A DNA stretch of 64,000 nt from Bacteroidaceae bacterium (lineage in GTDB: Bacteria > Bacteroidota > Bacteroidia > Bacteroidales > Bacteroidaceae), in the NCBI GenBank assembly GCA_017650105.1, contig JAGCFO010000016.1, positions 1 through 64,000 of the forward strand. Direction: 5' to 3'. The notes under the pieces are model-generated. The model was not told where the DNA came from and made no database searches. It worked only from the letters and a program-made list of their open reading frames with translations. Every line of letters begins with the position of its first letter. Position 1 is the first letter of the stretch. Below are positions 40,367 through 48,325 of this stretch, piece after piece. Both the position numbers and the translations under genes were made by a program.

Positions 40367-41062
40367 ATGAAGATTGCGTTGATAGGATATGGCAAGATGG
40401 GGCGCGAGATAGAGCGTATTGCCACGTCGCGCGGGCATCAGATTGTGAGCGTCATCGATGTAGATAACGTGGAGGATATGGAGGGCACCGCTTTCCGTAG
40501 CGTGGATGTCGCTATTGAGTTTACCGCTCCTTCGGCAAGCTACGCGCTTGTCAAGCGTGCCCTGAAGAGTGGTGTGAAGGTGGTTAGCGGCACTACTGGA
40601 TGGTTTGCTGCCCATGAGGCAGAGATGCGCGCCTTATGCTCAGAAGAGGGGCACACGCTCTTCTGGAGCAGCAACTACAGTGTGGGCGTGCAGATGTTCC
40701 GTGCCTGCAATCGCTACCTTGCCAAACTGATGAACGCCTTTCCGTCCTACTCCGTAAGCATGCAGGAGACGCACCACATCCACAAGCTGGATGCCCCCAG
40801 CGGCACGGCGTTAACTCTGCGCGACGATATCCTGGGCGAGCTGACACGTGTCTCAGATGTAAAGATAGATAGTTTCCGCGAGGGAGAGGTGCCGGGCATA
40901 CATACCGTGCAGTATGAGAGCGAGGCAGATAGCATCATCCTCACCCATTCGGCAAAAAACCGAAGCGGATTTGCGCTCGGTGCCGTGCTGGCAGCGGAAT
41001 ATACGGCTACGCATCAAGGCCTGCTTTCAATGGAGGATTTGTTCCCGTGGGTTTCGAAATGA
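40367..41062 (+). CDS. dapB: 4-hydroxy-tetrahydrodipicolinate reductase
   Basis: The 231-residue enzyme reduces the cyclic product of DapA with NAD(P)H in lysine and diaminopimelate synthesis. It has the N-terminal dinucleotide motif IALIGYGKMGREI, the loop SGTTGW and the signature ETHHIHKLDAPSGTA with the catalytic His pair and Lys. It is a little shorter than the E. coli enzyme but of normal length for the group. The frame is open far upstream, but the ATG at 40367 is the only start that fits. It heads dapB-lepB-wbqC-pdxB. Confidence 0.96.
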   Translation: MKIALIGYGKMGREIERIATSRGHQIVSVIDVDNVEDMEGTAFRSVDVAIEFTAPSASYALVKRALKSGVKVVSGTTGWFAAHEAEMRALCSEEGHTLFWSSNYSVGVQMFRACNRYLAKLMNAFPSYSVSMQETHHIHKLDAPSGTALTLRDDILGELTRVSDVKIDSFREGEVPGIHTVQYESEADSIILTHSAKNRSGFALGAVLAAEYTATHQGLLSMEDLFPWVSK

Positions 41063-41105
41063 TGGGCTGGGGATGTGTTGAAATCAGAAATTAAAGTTGA
41101 AAGAT

Positions 41106-42614
41106 ATGAAGAAAACAAGTCATAGACAACAGATGGAGCAGCAGAGTCAGACACAACAGGGCAATTCTGCCGAGTCGCAGCAAGAGAAGAAGAAACCTCA
41201 ATGGGTGAAGTGCATCATCGTTTTGATTTTGTTCCTGGCTTTCCTTTATTGGATTAAGGGTTGGTGGGGGCTGTTAGCCGTACCGTTCATCTTCGATGCC
41301 TACATCACGAAGTGGATACCCTGGGGATGGTGGAAGAATATCAAGAGTGACTTCTGGCGCGGCGTGATGAGCTGGGTTGACGCTATCGTCTTCGCGCTGG
41401 TGGGAGTCTACTTCGCCAATCTCTACTGGTTTCAGAACTATACCATTCCTTCGTCTTCGCTGGAGAAGAGCCTGCTCGTGGGCGACTATCTCTATGTGAG
41501 CAAAGTGGCTTACGGCCCTCGCAAACCGATTACTCCTCTCACTATGCCCCTCACTCAGCATACGATGCCGCAGTTGCTGGGCGGAGGAAAAAGCTATATT
41601 GAAAAGCCCCAGTGCAGCTACAAGCGTGTGAAAGGATGGGGCAAGATAAAGCAAAACGACATCGTTGTCTTCAACTATCCCACAGGCGATACTATCCTCA
41701 CCAATCCGAGGTACCAGGCAAGCGACTTTTATAAACTCTGCAACGATGTCAGTGTGGAGCTGAACAACGGATATCCTGCTGCCGACAGCCTGAGCGCACG
41801 GGATGAATACCAGCTCTATGATAAGTTCCTTGCCTCAGGGCGCCAGTATGTAGCTCAGCATCCCGATATTTACGGAAAGATAGACCATCGTCCCGTCGAC
41901 CGTAGGGAAAACTACGTGAAGCGCTGTGTTGGGCTTCCCGGGCAGACGCTGCAGATAAAGGATAAGATTATATACCTCGACGGTGTGGCAAACAAGGAGC
42001 CCGACAACGTGCAGTATTTCTATCAGGTGACAACCACACGTCCCATCAACGAGAAAATACGTCGCAAACTCGGCATCAGCATCGAAGACCTCCGCAATCA
42101 TAATCCCGAAAGCACCGTCTACGGGCTGCCGCTGACGGAGAAGATGGTAGAGATGCTGAGAACGTACAATTTCGTTACCAGCATCACTCCTATGCTTGAG
42201 AAGGAGGGCGACGGACTCTATCCGCTCAACAAGCACACAGGCTGGAGCATCGACAACTATGGCCCTATCTGGATTCCTGCTAAGGGAGCTACCGTTGAAC
42301 TCACGCTCGACAACCTGCCTTTCTATGAGCGCCCCATCGGCGTGTACGAAGGCAACGAGCTGTCTGTGGTAGGCGATAAGATTTACATCAACGGACAGGA
42401 GGCAACCAGCTATACCTTCAAGATGGATTACTATTGGATGCAGGGCGACAATCGACACAACAGCCTCGACAGTCGCTACTGGGGTTTTGTGCCCGAGGAC
42501 CACATCGTCGGCAAGCCTCGCTTCATTTGGCTCTCTCTCGACAAGGATGTGCCCTTGTTCCAGGGAAAGGTGCGCTGGAAGCGTATGTTCACGGGTGTGA
42601 AGAAATACTGTTAA
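41106..42614 (+). CDS. lepB: Signal peptidase I, with large insertion
   Basis: The 502-residue inner-membrane serine protease removes Sec signal peptides. After a Gln/Ser-rich cytoplasmic start there are two or three hydrophobic segments (about 35-65 and 85-108), then the catalytic Ser in PSSSLEKSL (about 118) and the catalytic Lys in ENYVKRCVGLPG (about 272). GDNRHNSLDSRYWGFVPEDHIVGKP is box E. The Ser-Lys gap of about 154 residues is roughly 100 more than in E. coli LepB, showing an inserted domain; large LepB proteins are common in Bacteroidales. The start used is the ATG at 41106. Confidence 0.95.
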   Translation: MKKTSHRQQMEQQSQTQQGNSAESQQEKKKPQWVKCIIVLILFLAFLYWIKGWWGLLAVPFIFDAYITKWIPWGWWKNIKSDFWRGVMSWVDAIVFALVGVYFANLYWFQNYTIPSSSLEKSLLVGDYLYVSKVAYGPRKPITPLTMPLTQHTMPQLLGGGKSYIEKPQCSYKRVKGWGKIKQNDIVVFNYPTGDTILTNPRYQASDFYKLCNDVSVELNNGYPAADSLSARDEYQLYDKFLASGRQYVAQHPDIYGKIDHRPVDRRENYVKRCVGLPGQTLQIKDKIIYLDGVANKEPDNVQYFYQVTTTRPINEKIRRKLGISIEDLRNHNPESTVYGLPLTEKMVEMLRTYNFVTSITPMLEKEGDGLYPLNKHTGWSIDNYGPIWIPAKGATVELTLDNLPFYERPIGVYEGNELSVVGDKIYINGQEATSYTFKMDYYWMQGDNRHNSLDSRYWGFVPEDHIVGKPRFIWLSLDKDVPLFQGKVRWKRMFTGVKKYC

Positions 42615-42660
42615 TAGGTTTCTATTCATCGGCATCCCTCACGCATCATTTTCCTAGCCC

Positions 42661-43290
42661 ATGCTGTTGTCATCTGCCTACCTCCCTCCCGTTTGGTATT
42701 TCTCCAAGCTGGCTTTATGCGATGGGAGAGAGGTGCGCATAGAGCAGTACGACCATTATCTGAAGCAGACCTATCGCAACCGTTGCAACATCGTGGGTTC
42801 CCTTGGTGTGCAGTCGCTCACTATTCCTGTTGAGAAAGGCAACGAGGCGAAAACGCTTATGCGCGACGTGCGTGTCAGCGAGCACGGCAACTGGCGTCAT
42901 CTGCATTGGAATGCCCTCTCCTCTGCCTATTCAGGCACGCCTTTCTTCCTCTATTACGAAGATGATTTCTGCAAGTTTTACGAGCATCCAGTACGCTTCC
43001 TGTTCGATTTCAACTTGCAACTTACCGAACTGCTTTGTCGTTTAGCAGGCATCCAGCCCGTGCTGAAACCAACCGACAGCTTTCAGCCTGTCGGCACTCC
43101 TGAGGAGGGCGATTTTCGTGAAGTCATCCACCCCAAGCGCGACTATAACCTCGATGCCTCCTTCCGTCCCGTTCCCTACTATCAGGTTTTCCGCAATAAG
43201 CATGGTTTCGTTCCCAATCTGAGTATGGTGGACCTGCTGTTCAACATGGGCCCCGAAAGTATTCTTGTTCTCCATGAAAGTTGTTGTTGA
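42661..43290 (+). CDS. WbqC-like family protein
   Basis: The 209-residue protein fits the WbqC-like family (SAYLPPVWYFSKLALCDGREVRIEQYDHYLKQTYRNRCNI, then TIPVEKG). Family members occur in O-antigen clusters and beside lepB in Bacteroidales; no reaction is established. It overlaps the pdxB start by 17 bases, which suggests translational coupling. Confidence 0.85.
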   Translation: MLLSSAYLPPVWYFSKLALCDGREVRIEQYDHYLKQTYRNRCNIVGSLGVQSLTIPVEKGNEAKTLMRDVRVSEHGNWRHLHWNALSSAYSGTPFFLYYEDDFCKFYEHPVRFLFDFNLQLTELLCRLAGIQPVLKPTDSFQPVGTPEEGDFREVIHPKRDYNLDASFRPVPYYQVFRNKHGFVPNLSMVDLLFNMGPESILVLHESCC

Positions 43291-44257
43291 CGATAAGATA
43301 CCCTATTTGCAGACTCCTCTTCGTAGCATTGTAGAGGAGGTAGTAGCCTTGCCTGCTTCAGACATCACGCCCGAAGTAGTCCGCGATGCCGATGCCCTTA
43401 TCGTTCGCACCCGAACCCAGATAGGAAAGCCGTTGTTGGAGGGGAGTCGGGTACGGTTCGTTGCCACAGCCACTATCGGTTACGATCATATCGACACAGC
43501 TTATTGCCTTTCGCACGGAGTAGCGTGGACCAACGCTCCCGGATGTAACGCCTCGTCGGTGTGCCAATATGTAGAGTGTGCGTTGAGGCTTATGGAGCGC
43601 GAGGGTTTTATCTCGCTTGCTGGAAGCACTCTTGGCGTCGTGGGCGTGGGGCACGTTGGCTCGCTTGTCAAGTCGATGGCCGAGCGGTTGGGTATGCGTG
43701 TACTCTGTTGTGACCCTCCTCTGCAGGAGGCTGCAGGGCAGGAAGAAGCCTGGGAGTTTGTTTCTCTGTCGCAGCTTGCTGAGCAGTGCGATGTTATCAC
43801 CTTCCACGTGCCACTCACTTCCGTTGGCCCTCATGTCACATACCATCTGGCAGACGGGGCTTTCTTTGCCTCGCTTGAAAGGAAACCCTTGTTCATCAAT
43901 ACCTCCCGCGGTGCTGTTGCCGACACGCAGGCGCTGAAGCAGGCTCTGCTTTTGGGGCAGATTCGTCAGGCTGTTATCGATGTGTGGGAAGGTGAGACGA
44001 ACGTCGATTTGGAACTCCTCCGTATGGCACGCATCACCACTCCTCACATTGCCGGATATAGCGCCGATGGGAAAGCTCGTGCCTCACAGATGTCGCTCGA
44101 TGCGTTGTGTCGTTTCTTCTCCCTGCCTCGTGTCTCTGCCGAGCAGCCTCCCTTGGCTGAGCAGCCCTACGACATAGATGCCGACAGTCGGCGCCTTAAG
44201 GCAGCGCCCGACAGCTTTGAGTATCTGCGCAATCACTATCCCATCCGCAGGGAGTAG
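43274..44257 (+). CDS. pdxB: Erythronate-4-phosphate dehydrogenase
   Basis: This 327-residue D-2-hydroxyacid dehydrogenase starts MKVVVDDKIPYLQTPL. It has the nucleotide-binding motif GVVGVGHVGSLVKSMAERLGMRV, the ARG-containing region FINTSRGAVADT and the PdxB-specific HIAGYSADGKARASQM. It catalyses the second step of DXP-dependent pyridoxal phosphate synthesis. The C-terminal dimerisation domain is shorter than in E. coli (378 residues), as usual in Bacteroidetes. It ends 24 bases from the convergent helix-hairpin-helix gene. Confidence 0.94.
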   Translation: MKVVVDDKIPYLQTPLRSIVEEVVALPASDITPEVVRDADALIVRTRTQIGKPLLEGSRVRFVATATIGYDHIDTAYCLSHGVAWTNAPGCNASSVCQYVECALRLMEREGFISLAGSTLGVVGVGHVGSLVKSMAERLGMRVLCCDPPLQEAAGQEEAWEFVSLSQLAEQCDVITFHVPLTSVGPHVTYHLADGAFFASLERKPLFINTSRGAVADTQALKQALLLGQIRQAVIDVWEGETNVDLELLRMARITTPHIAGYSADGKARASQMSLDALCRFFSLPRVSAEQPPLAEQPYDIDADSRRLKAAPDSFEYLRNHYPIRRE

Positions 44258-44281
44258 GCGAGGAAGTGTTCTCTTAATGCC

Positions 44282-45178
44282 TTATTCAAAATCCAGATAG
44301 GGTTCCAGGCGAGCGATGTCTGCGTCGGAGAACTCATCGAGGAACGACAGCTGACGGATGTTCCTCACCCGCCCGTCGTTTTTGCGTATGTCCATGATGG
44401 CCCGTGCCCGATAATAGCCGATGTAGGGATGGTCTCTCAGTTCCTTCAGCGAAGCGTGGTTCACTCGTATCTTCCGGCAGGGAGTGTCGTCTATATAGAG
44501 CCAGTCGCCCAGGTTCTCGGGCAGGTTCTCAATCTCATACAGCTGCTCCATCGAATAATAGCCGCCCAGCTTCTGTCGGTAGCTCACTATGCGCTGTGCA
44601 AAGTAAGGTCCTATGCCGGGAATACGTATCAGCAGCGTTGTGTCGGCGGTGTTGACGTTCACAAGGGAGCCCTCCGGCAGCTTATTCTCCATGTATGCCT
44701 TGTAAGGGTTTTCCTGTCGCTGCACGCTGTCTGCTGTCTGCCGTTCACCGTACTCTACCCATCGTCTCTCGCTCCCGTTCTTCGGCCTTTCCTGAGGAAT
44801 GAGGATGTAGGGACGGATGCGTTGGAATGTAGCGCTGTCGAGCCCGTAGATGCGCGCCACATCGTCGGCCTTGCGGAACGTCCCTCCCGCTCTCCGGTAT
44901 TTCACGATGTTGGAGCACACCCTCTCCGAGAGCCCGAGCGTCCGCAGGGTGACAGAGTCGGCAGTATTCGGATTGAAGGAAAACAGTTCCGCTGCTTCTT
45001 CGGGTTCTGTCATGCCGATAGAGTCTGTCACAACGGCTTCCGCCACATCCTGGGTTGGTTTTTGGGTTTCATGCTTCCCCTTTAGCCAGACAAAAAGTAG
45101 CACGGCAAACAAGAGGATGATGAGTGCCAGTGCTCCTCTTCGTTCCGAACGGGGCAGGTAGAAGAAATCCCTCAGCAT
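44282..45178 (-). CDS. ComEA-like helix-hairpin-helix membrane protein
   Basis: The 298-residue protein has an N-terminal membrane helix (about 15-32, ALALIILLFAVLLFVWL) and three helix-hairpin-helix units: NPNTADSVTLRTLGLS, NVNTADTTLLIRIPGIGPYFAQRIVSYR and NHASLKELRDHPYIGYYRARAIM. HhH units bind DNA backbones; ComEA homologues take part in DNA uptake, but this role is inferred. The frame is open upstream to 45274; the ATG at 45178 lies just after its promoter and is the best start. Confidence 0.88.
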   Translation of the reverse strand: MLRDFFYLPRSERRGALALIILLFAVLLFVWLKGKHETQKPTQDVAEAVVTDSIGMTEPEEAAELFSFNPNTADSVTLRTLGLSERVCSNIVKYRRAGGTFRKADDVARIYGLDSATFQRIRPYILIPQERPKNGSERRWVEYGERQTADSVQRQENPYKAYMENKLPEGSLVNVNTADTTLLIRIPGIGPYFAQRIVSYRQKLGGYYSMEQLYEIENLPENLGDWLYIDDTPCRKIRVNHASLKELRDHPYIGYYRARAIMDIRKNDGRVRNIRQLSFLDEFSDADIARLEPYLDFE

Positions 45179-45197
45179 GATGAAATTGATTCTAATT

Positions 45198-45230
45198 TTT
45201 GCCAAAGATAGAAGTTTTTTCTTACTTTTG
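45198..45230 (+). promoter_or_regulatory. Promoter of the VanZ-like gene (overlaps the divergent one)
   Basis: TTTG at 45198-45201, a 21-base spacer and TACTTTTG at 45223-45230, 16 bases before the start codon; a leader of about 9 bases is predicted. Confidence 0.8.
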
Positions 45231-45234
45231 CAAA
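45203..45234 (-). promoter_or_regulatory. Promoter of the helix-hairpin-helix gene (overlaps the divergent one)
   Basis: On the minus strand, TTTG (45234-45231), a 20-base spacer and TATCTTTG (45210-45203). The two divergent promoters share nearly all of the same 37 bases, so the polymerase can occupy only one at a time. Confidence 0.8.
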
Positions 45235-45245
45235 AAACATACAAC

Positions 45246-45659
45246 ATGCAAATCGTTTGGAGATATATTCGCACCTATAAGTTCTCGCTTCTCGTCGTGG
45301 CAATCATCATCTATCTGTCGTTTTTCACGCCCCCTCCCACCTCGCTGGGCGAGATTACCAACTTCGACAAGTTTGTACACTTTAGCATGTATTTCTGTTT
45401 TTGCAGCGTCATCTGGGTAGAATATCTGCGTAGCCATAGCGAGTGCCGTACAGGGCGCATGATTGTAGGAGGACTCCTGCTGCCCATCCTCTTCAGCGGG
45501 ATGCTTGAGCTGGGGCAGGCCTACCTCACCACAACCCGTGCCGGCGAATGGTGGGACTTCGCGAGCAACAGCGCCGGCGCCCTCCTGTCGGCCCTCCTCT
45601 GCCTCCTCATCGTCAAGACCCGCAGCAACCCCTTCCACAGCCCAAGAAAAGAAGGCTGA
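45246..45659 (+). CDS. VanZ-like family membrane protein
   Basis: A 137-residue protein with about four hydrophobic segments and the VanZ-like motif DKFVHFSMYFCFCSVIWVEYL, ending with LELGQAYLTTTRAGEWWDFASNSAGALLSALL. The family has no established enzyme activity; the name comes from a teicoplanin-resistance accessory gene. Start at 45246 (MQIVWRYIRTYK) lies 16 bases after the promoter. Confidence 0.85.
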   Translation: MQIVWRYIRTYKFSLLVVAIIIYLSFFTPPPTSLGEITNFDKFVHFSMYFCFCSVIWVEYLRSHSECRTGRMIVGGLLLPILFSGMLELGQAYLTTTRAGEWWDFASNSAGALLSALLCLLIVKTRSNPFHSPRKEG

Positions 45660-45664
45660 TTTCA

Positions 45665-45693
45665 AAGGTCACATATTTTTCTGATGTGACCTT
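45665..45693 (+). terminator. Hairpin after the VanZ-like gene
   Basis: AAGGTCACAT and ATGTGACCTT form an exact 10-bp stem with a 9-base loop, 5 bases after the stop codon. Related TGTGAC words follow at 45694-45710. Confidence 0.65.
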
Positions 45694-45822
45694 GTGACTT
45701 TGTGACCTTTGTTGCTTTAATCATCGCATACGCGAAGCTTTTCCTCTGTCGGTTATGACTTTTTCCAGAAGGCAACCCCAATCCTTCCGGAAAAAAGGAA
45801 AAGCTCTGCTATTACTCTCTGC

Positions 45823-46914
45823 CTACTGATTGCCGAGGATGATGCTCACCAGTTTGGTGACGTCGCTTACGTTCGTCTCCCCGTCGCCGTTCAAATCCCC
45901 ATCACCCAGGGTAATCGTCAGCGTGGCAGGCTCGGACTGGGTATATCCCTCTGCTGTGGCATAGGCAGTGATGACGTACTGCCTGGAGATGGTCATCCCT
46001 TCCGAAGTCACCTCCACAGGCACCGTTGCGTTGTCGGCTGCTACGACGGTGCAGAAACACTTGGCCCCTTCCGTCTCGCACAGCAGTTTTATCTTCCCGT
46101 CAACATAGCTGATGGTGGGCGTGGAACATTGTAGGATAGGTGTGGCAGAGAGAATCGTTGCAAACTCCTTCCAATAGTCTGCCGTCTGATAGGCTGCAAC
46201 AGATTCGGCAGGCACTGTCAACACACACGTGGAGGTAGGCACTTCGTAAAAAGGTTCATCCTCACAGGTTGGAGGAGTTGTAGCTAAGCAAGTGATGCTG
46301 GTGAGGATGGGGCATTCGCCAAAAGCCCAGTTTCCGATGCTGCTGACGCCCGAGGAGATGTTAATGCTGGTAAGAGAAGAGCAGCAATCGAAAGTCCACT
46401 CCCCTATGCGGGTGACACCTTCGGGGATAGTGATGGAGGCTAAGCTGGTGCACCGACGAAAAGCCCCTTTTCCTATGTTCATCACGCTGTTAGGTATCAT
46501 GACGGAGGTCAGATTGCTACAACCGTAGAAAGCATAATCTCCTATGCTCATCAAACTGTTGGGTATAATGACGGAGGTCAGGCCACTGCATCCGTAGAAA
46601 GCACCTTCTCCTATGCTCGTCACGCTATTGGGTATAGTGACGGAAGTCAGCCCGCTACAGCAAGCGAAAGTACCGTATCCTATGCTCGTCACCTTACGGG
46701 TCCTATTCATATAGGTAACTTCTTCAGGTATTGCCACAACACCAGTATAGCTAGCATTGTATTGGGTCAGTTCCAACTCTGCCCCATAATTGATGAAATC
46801 ATAATAAAACATCACGCCATCGGCATCTTCTACTGCTATGTCGTAAGCCATAGCCTTGCCCCCCAACAGGCTCAGCACAACTGCAAGCAGGATAGAAAAA
46901 GAGAAATGTTTCAT
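45823..46914 (-). CDS. BspA-like leucine-rich-repeat protein with intact dockerin-like tail
   Basis: The 363-residue protein has a signal peptide (MKHFSFSILLAVVLSLLGGKAMA), six or so BspA-type LRR_5 repeats (LTSVTIPNSVTSIGEGAFYGC style, about 80-220) and a beta-rich C-terminal region (CSTPTISYVDGKIKLLCETEG onwards). The calcium-loop tail GDLNGDGETNVSDVTKLVSIILGNQ resembles half of a dockerin module. It is a paralogue of the protein at 1213-2385 and shows what that one lost. The likely place of action is the cell surface; its partner is unknown. The ATG at 46914 is chosen because it opens the signal peptide and follows a promoter. Confidence 0.88.
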   Translation of the reverse strand: MKHFSFSILLAVVLSLLGGKAMAYDIAVEDADGVMFYYDFINYGAELELTQYNASYTGVVAIPEEVTYMNRTRKVTSIGYGTFACCSGLTSVTIPNSVTSIGEGAFYGCSGLTSVIIPNSLMSIGDYAFYGCSNLTSVMIPNSVMNIGKGAFRRCTSLASITIPEGVTRIGEWTFDCCSSLTSINISSGVSSIGNWAFGECPILTSITCLATTPPTCEDEPFYEVPTSTCVLTVPAESVAAYQTADYWKEFATILSATPILQCSTPTISYVDGKIKLLCETEGAKCFCTVVAADNATVPVEVTSEGMTISRQYVITAYATAEGYTQSEPATLTITLGDGDLNGDGETNVSDVTKLVSIILGNQ

Positions 46915-46942
46915 AGTCGGTTTGTTATGTTTTTTATCACTA

Positions 46943-46974
46943 CAAAGATACGAAAAATCGAGAGCAAAACCAAA
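46943..46974 (-). promoter_or_regulatory. Promoter of the second BspA-like gene
   Basis: On the minus strand, TTTG (46974-46971), a 20-base spacer and TATCTTTG (46950-46943), 28 bases before the start. Confidence 0.85.
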
Positions 46975-47260
46975 TAATTTATAATTTTTTTTTACCGAAA
47001 TGAAGTATCTTAACCGACGGTAAAGATACGAAAAAGAATTTAATCCTCCAATTTTTTTCTTCATTTTTTTCTAAAAAATGTTGTCGCAATCAGTTGAACG
47101 ACAGGCATATACTGGTGACGTGAAAAATAATTTCCAACGGACACTTTCCGACAGCCAACCGCGCAGAGAGTGCTGAAGGAAATCGTCTATGCCGATGAGA
47201 AATAAGCACTCCCCAACGGACAACAGCCTTGTAGAGAAATAAGACATTAACCGAATTCTA

Positions 47261-47420
47261 CTATTTCAATTTCAGTTATTTCAGTTATTTCAGATACCTT
47301 CAGAAATGCTAACCCCCTTTTTAAAGACTTATAACTAATTAATATATAGATAATTATATATAAAAAGAGAGAAAGTTTGAACCCACTTGTTTTTAATTGA
47401 AATAATTGAAATTGAAATAG
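47261..47420. repeat. 27-bp inverted repeat with 106-base spacer
   Basis: The arms are 47261-47287 and 47394-47420. They match at 25 of 27 positions, and both differences become G-U pairs in a plus-strand RNA, so the stem would be fully paired. Each arm has internal TTTCA(A/G)TTA repeats. It ends 38 bases before the DUF3987-like remnant. Confidence 0.75.
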
Positions 47421-47458
47421 CAAAACATGATTTTTTTCATCTAAAAAGCAATATAACA

Positions 47459-47722
47459 ATGAAATACGATATTAGTAATTCCATTGCCCCCGCGATGCCA
47501 ACGCTCAGAAAGGGCACAGAATGTATCAAAATCCTGCTAACTCAGGTATCAAAAGACATACGTGAACCCCTTGTTCCGATGGTTTTTCCTGCACTTGCTG
47601 CACATTTGAGTGATGTAAAACTCATGTATTGCGACAACAAATACTATGAGCTTTGTGGCCAAATGGGGTATCTGGTGGCCGAAAGTGGGTTTTCCGAGTG
47701 CCAAATGGCGCATGTATTGTAA
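47459..47722 (+). pseudogene. Truncated DUF3987-like (VirE-associated) gene fragment
   Basis: The 87-residue frame (LVPMVFPALAAHLSDVKLMYCDNKYYELCGQMGYLVAESGF) resembles the start of DUF3987-type proteins of Bacteroidales mobile and prophage-like elements. There, a nearby P-loop-like stretch (about LVAxSGxGKxQ) is followed by several hundred residues. Here the sequence changes to FSECQMAHVL and stops, so the key Gly-Lys is missing. The rest of the gene is absent downstream. The match is from memory of the family pattern, hence moderate confidence. Smalltalk and M15 genes like those at 413-977 are commonly found with this family. Confidence 0.6.
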
Positions 47723-47983
47723 TGAATTTGTCACAATTTTGACCACGAATACCACGAATGAACACGAATTTATGACGTGAGGGGCTTTGCCCACGTCTGT
47801 ATATTGGCACTCCTTCGGAGTGGAAATAAAACAAAATCCAGGAACAGAATCTATCATTTTCTTCGAATCCTACAGAGTTTGTCCCTTTAACAGATTGTTT
47901 GATTTTGTTCTTGGATTCTGAAAGATTTCCCGCTCGTAAGAGCGGCTAAAAAAATGACGCGAGCGAAGCAACGCGTCATCCAA
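47723..47983. repeat. Cluster of inverted repeats downstream of the DUF3987-like remnant
   Basis: Successive hairpins: GACGTG...CACGTC (47774-47797); CACTC-CTTCG-GAGTG (47807-47821); 20-base arms at 47832-47851 and 47901-47920 (17 of 20 match); CGCTC-GTAA-GAGCG (47931-47944); ATGACGCG/CGCGTCAT (47954-47979). The stretch 47740-47770 has repeated ACGAAT words (ACCACGAATACCACGAATG). No protein is seen. Confidence 0.65.
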
Positions 47984-48040
47984 TGGAGAAGGGAAAAAGT
48001 TTTTTCGAGAACAAATATCGCGCGCTGGAGAACAAATAAT
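47984..48040. repeat. Dispersed intergenic palindromic repeat, copy E
   Basis: GGAGAAGGGAAAAAGTTTTTTCGAG followed by AACAAATATCGCGCG and a second GGAGAACAAAT. It shares both family modules and directly follows the hairpin cluster. Confidence 0.75.
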
Positions 48041-48087
48041 TCTTTCTGCTCAAAGAAACTTGCTTTATGAAGAAGCGTGCATTTATT

Positions 48088-48157
48088 GTTAAACTCCGCG
48101 CCGTTAAAGTTAAACTCTAAGAATTTAGAGTTAAACAATAATTCCGGAGAGTTAAAC
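48088..48157. repeat. Four GTTAAAC words in 70 bases
   Basis: GTTAAAC occurs exactly at 48088, 48109, 48130 and 48151, a spacing of 21 bases each time, with GTTAAAG at 48103. The second and third copies are arms of a near-palindrome (GTTAAACTCTAA / TTAGAGTTAAAC). Spacing of two helical turns on one face of DNA suggests protein binding sites; this is inference. Confidence 0.65.
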
Positions 48158-48288
48158 AAAAAAAAGAGCAGCCGTTTTTGCAATGAACATTCATGGGTGG
48201 GTTGAGCGATGGGAAGCCAAAGAACTCTTCGGACACGTGGAGCAAAAGTGAATATAAAAATATTTTTCCAATTTTTTCTAAAAAAGGC

Positions 48289-48319
48289 TTGGAGATATCG
48301 TATGGATGCGTTATCTTTG
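48289..48319 (+). promoter_or_regulatory. Strong promoter without a downstream ORF
   Basis: TTG at 48289-48291, a 20-base spacer and TATCTTTG at 48312-48319. The expected start of transcription is about 48326. A terminator follows 60-100 bases later and no ORF lies in between. Confidence 0.75.
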
Positions 48320-48325
48320 CACAAG

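Larger units (their letters stand above)
46915..47458. other. A/T-rich intergenic region with a long inverted repeat
   Basis: It carries the BspA-like gene's promoter, a 7-bp inverted repeat GTATCTT/AAGATAC near 47007-47029 and the 27-bp inverted repeat at 47261-47420 described separately. No coding region is supported. Confidence 0.6.

Noticed and set aside
47887..48324. 145-codon open frame on the minus strand across the repeat island
   Set aside because: It runs through repeat copy E and the GTTAAAC array, is Phe/Leu-rich from A/T tracts and matches no family.
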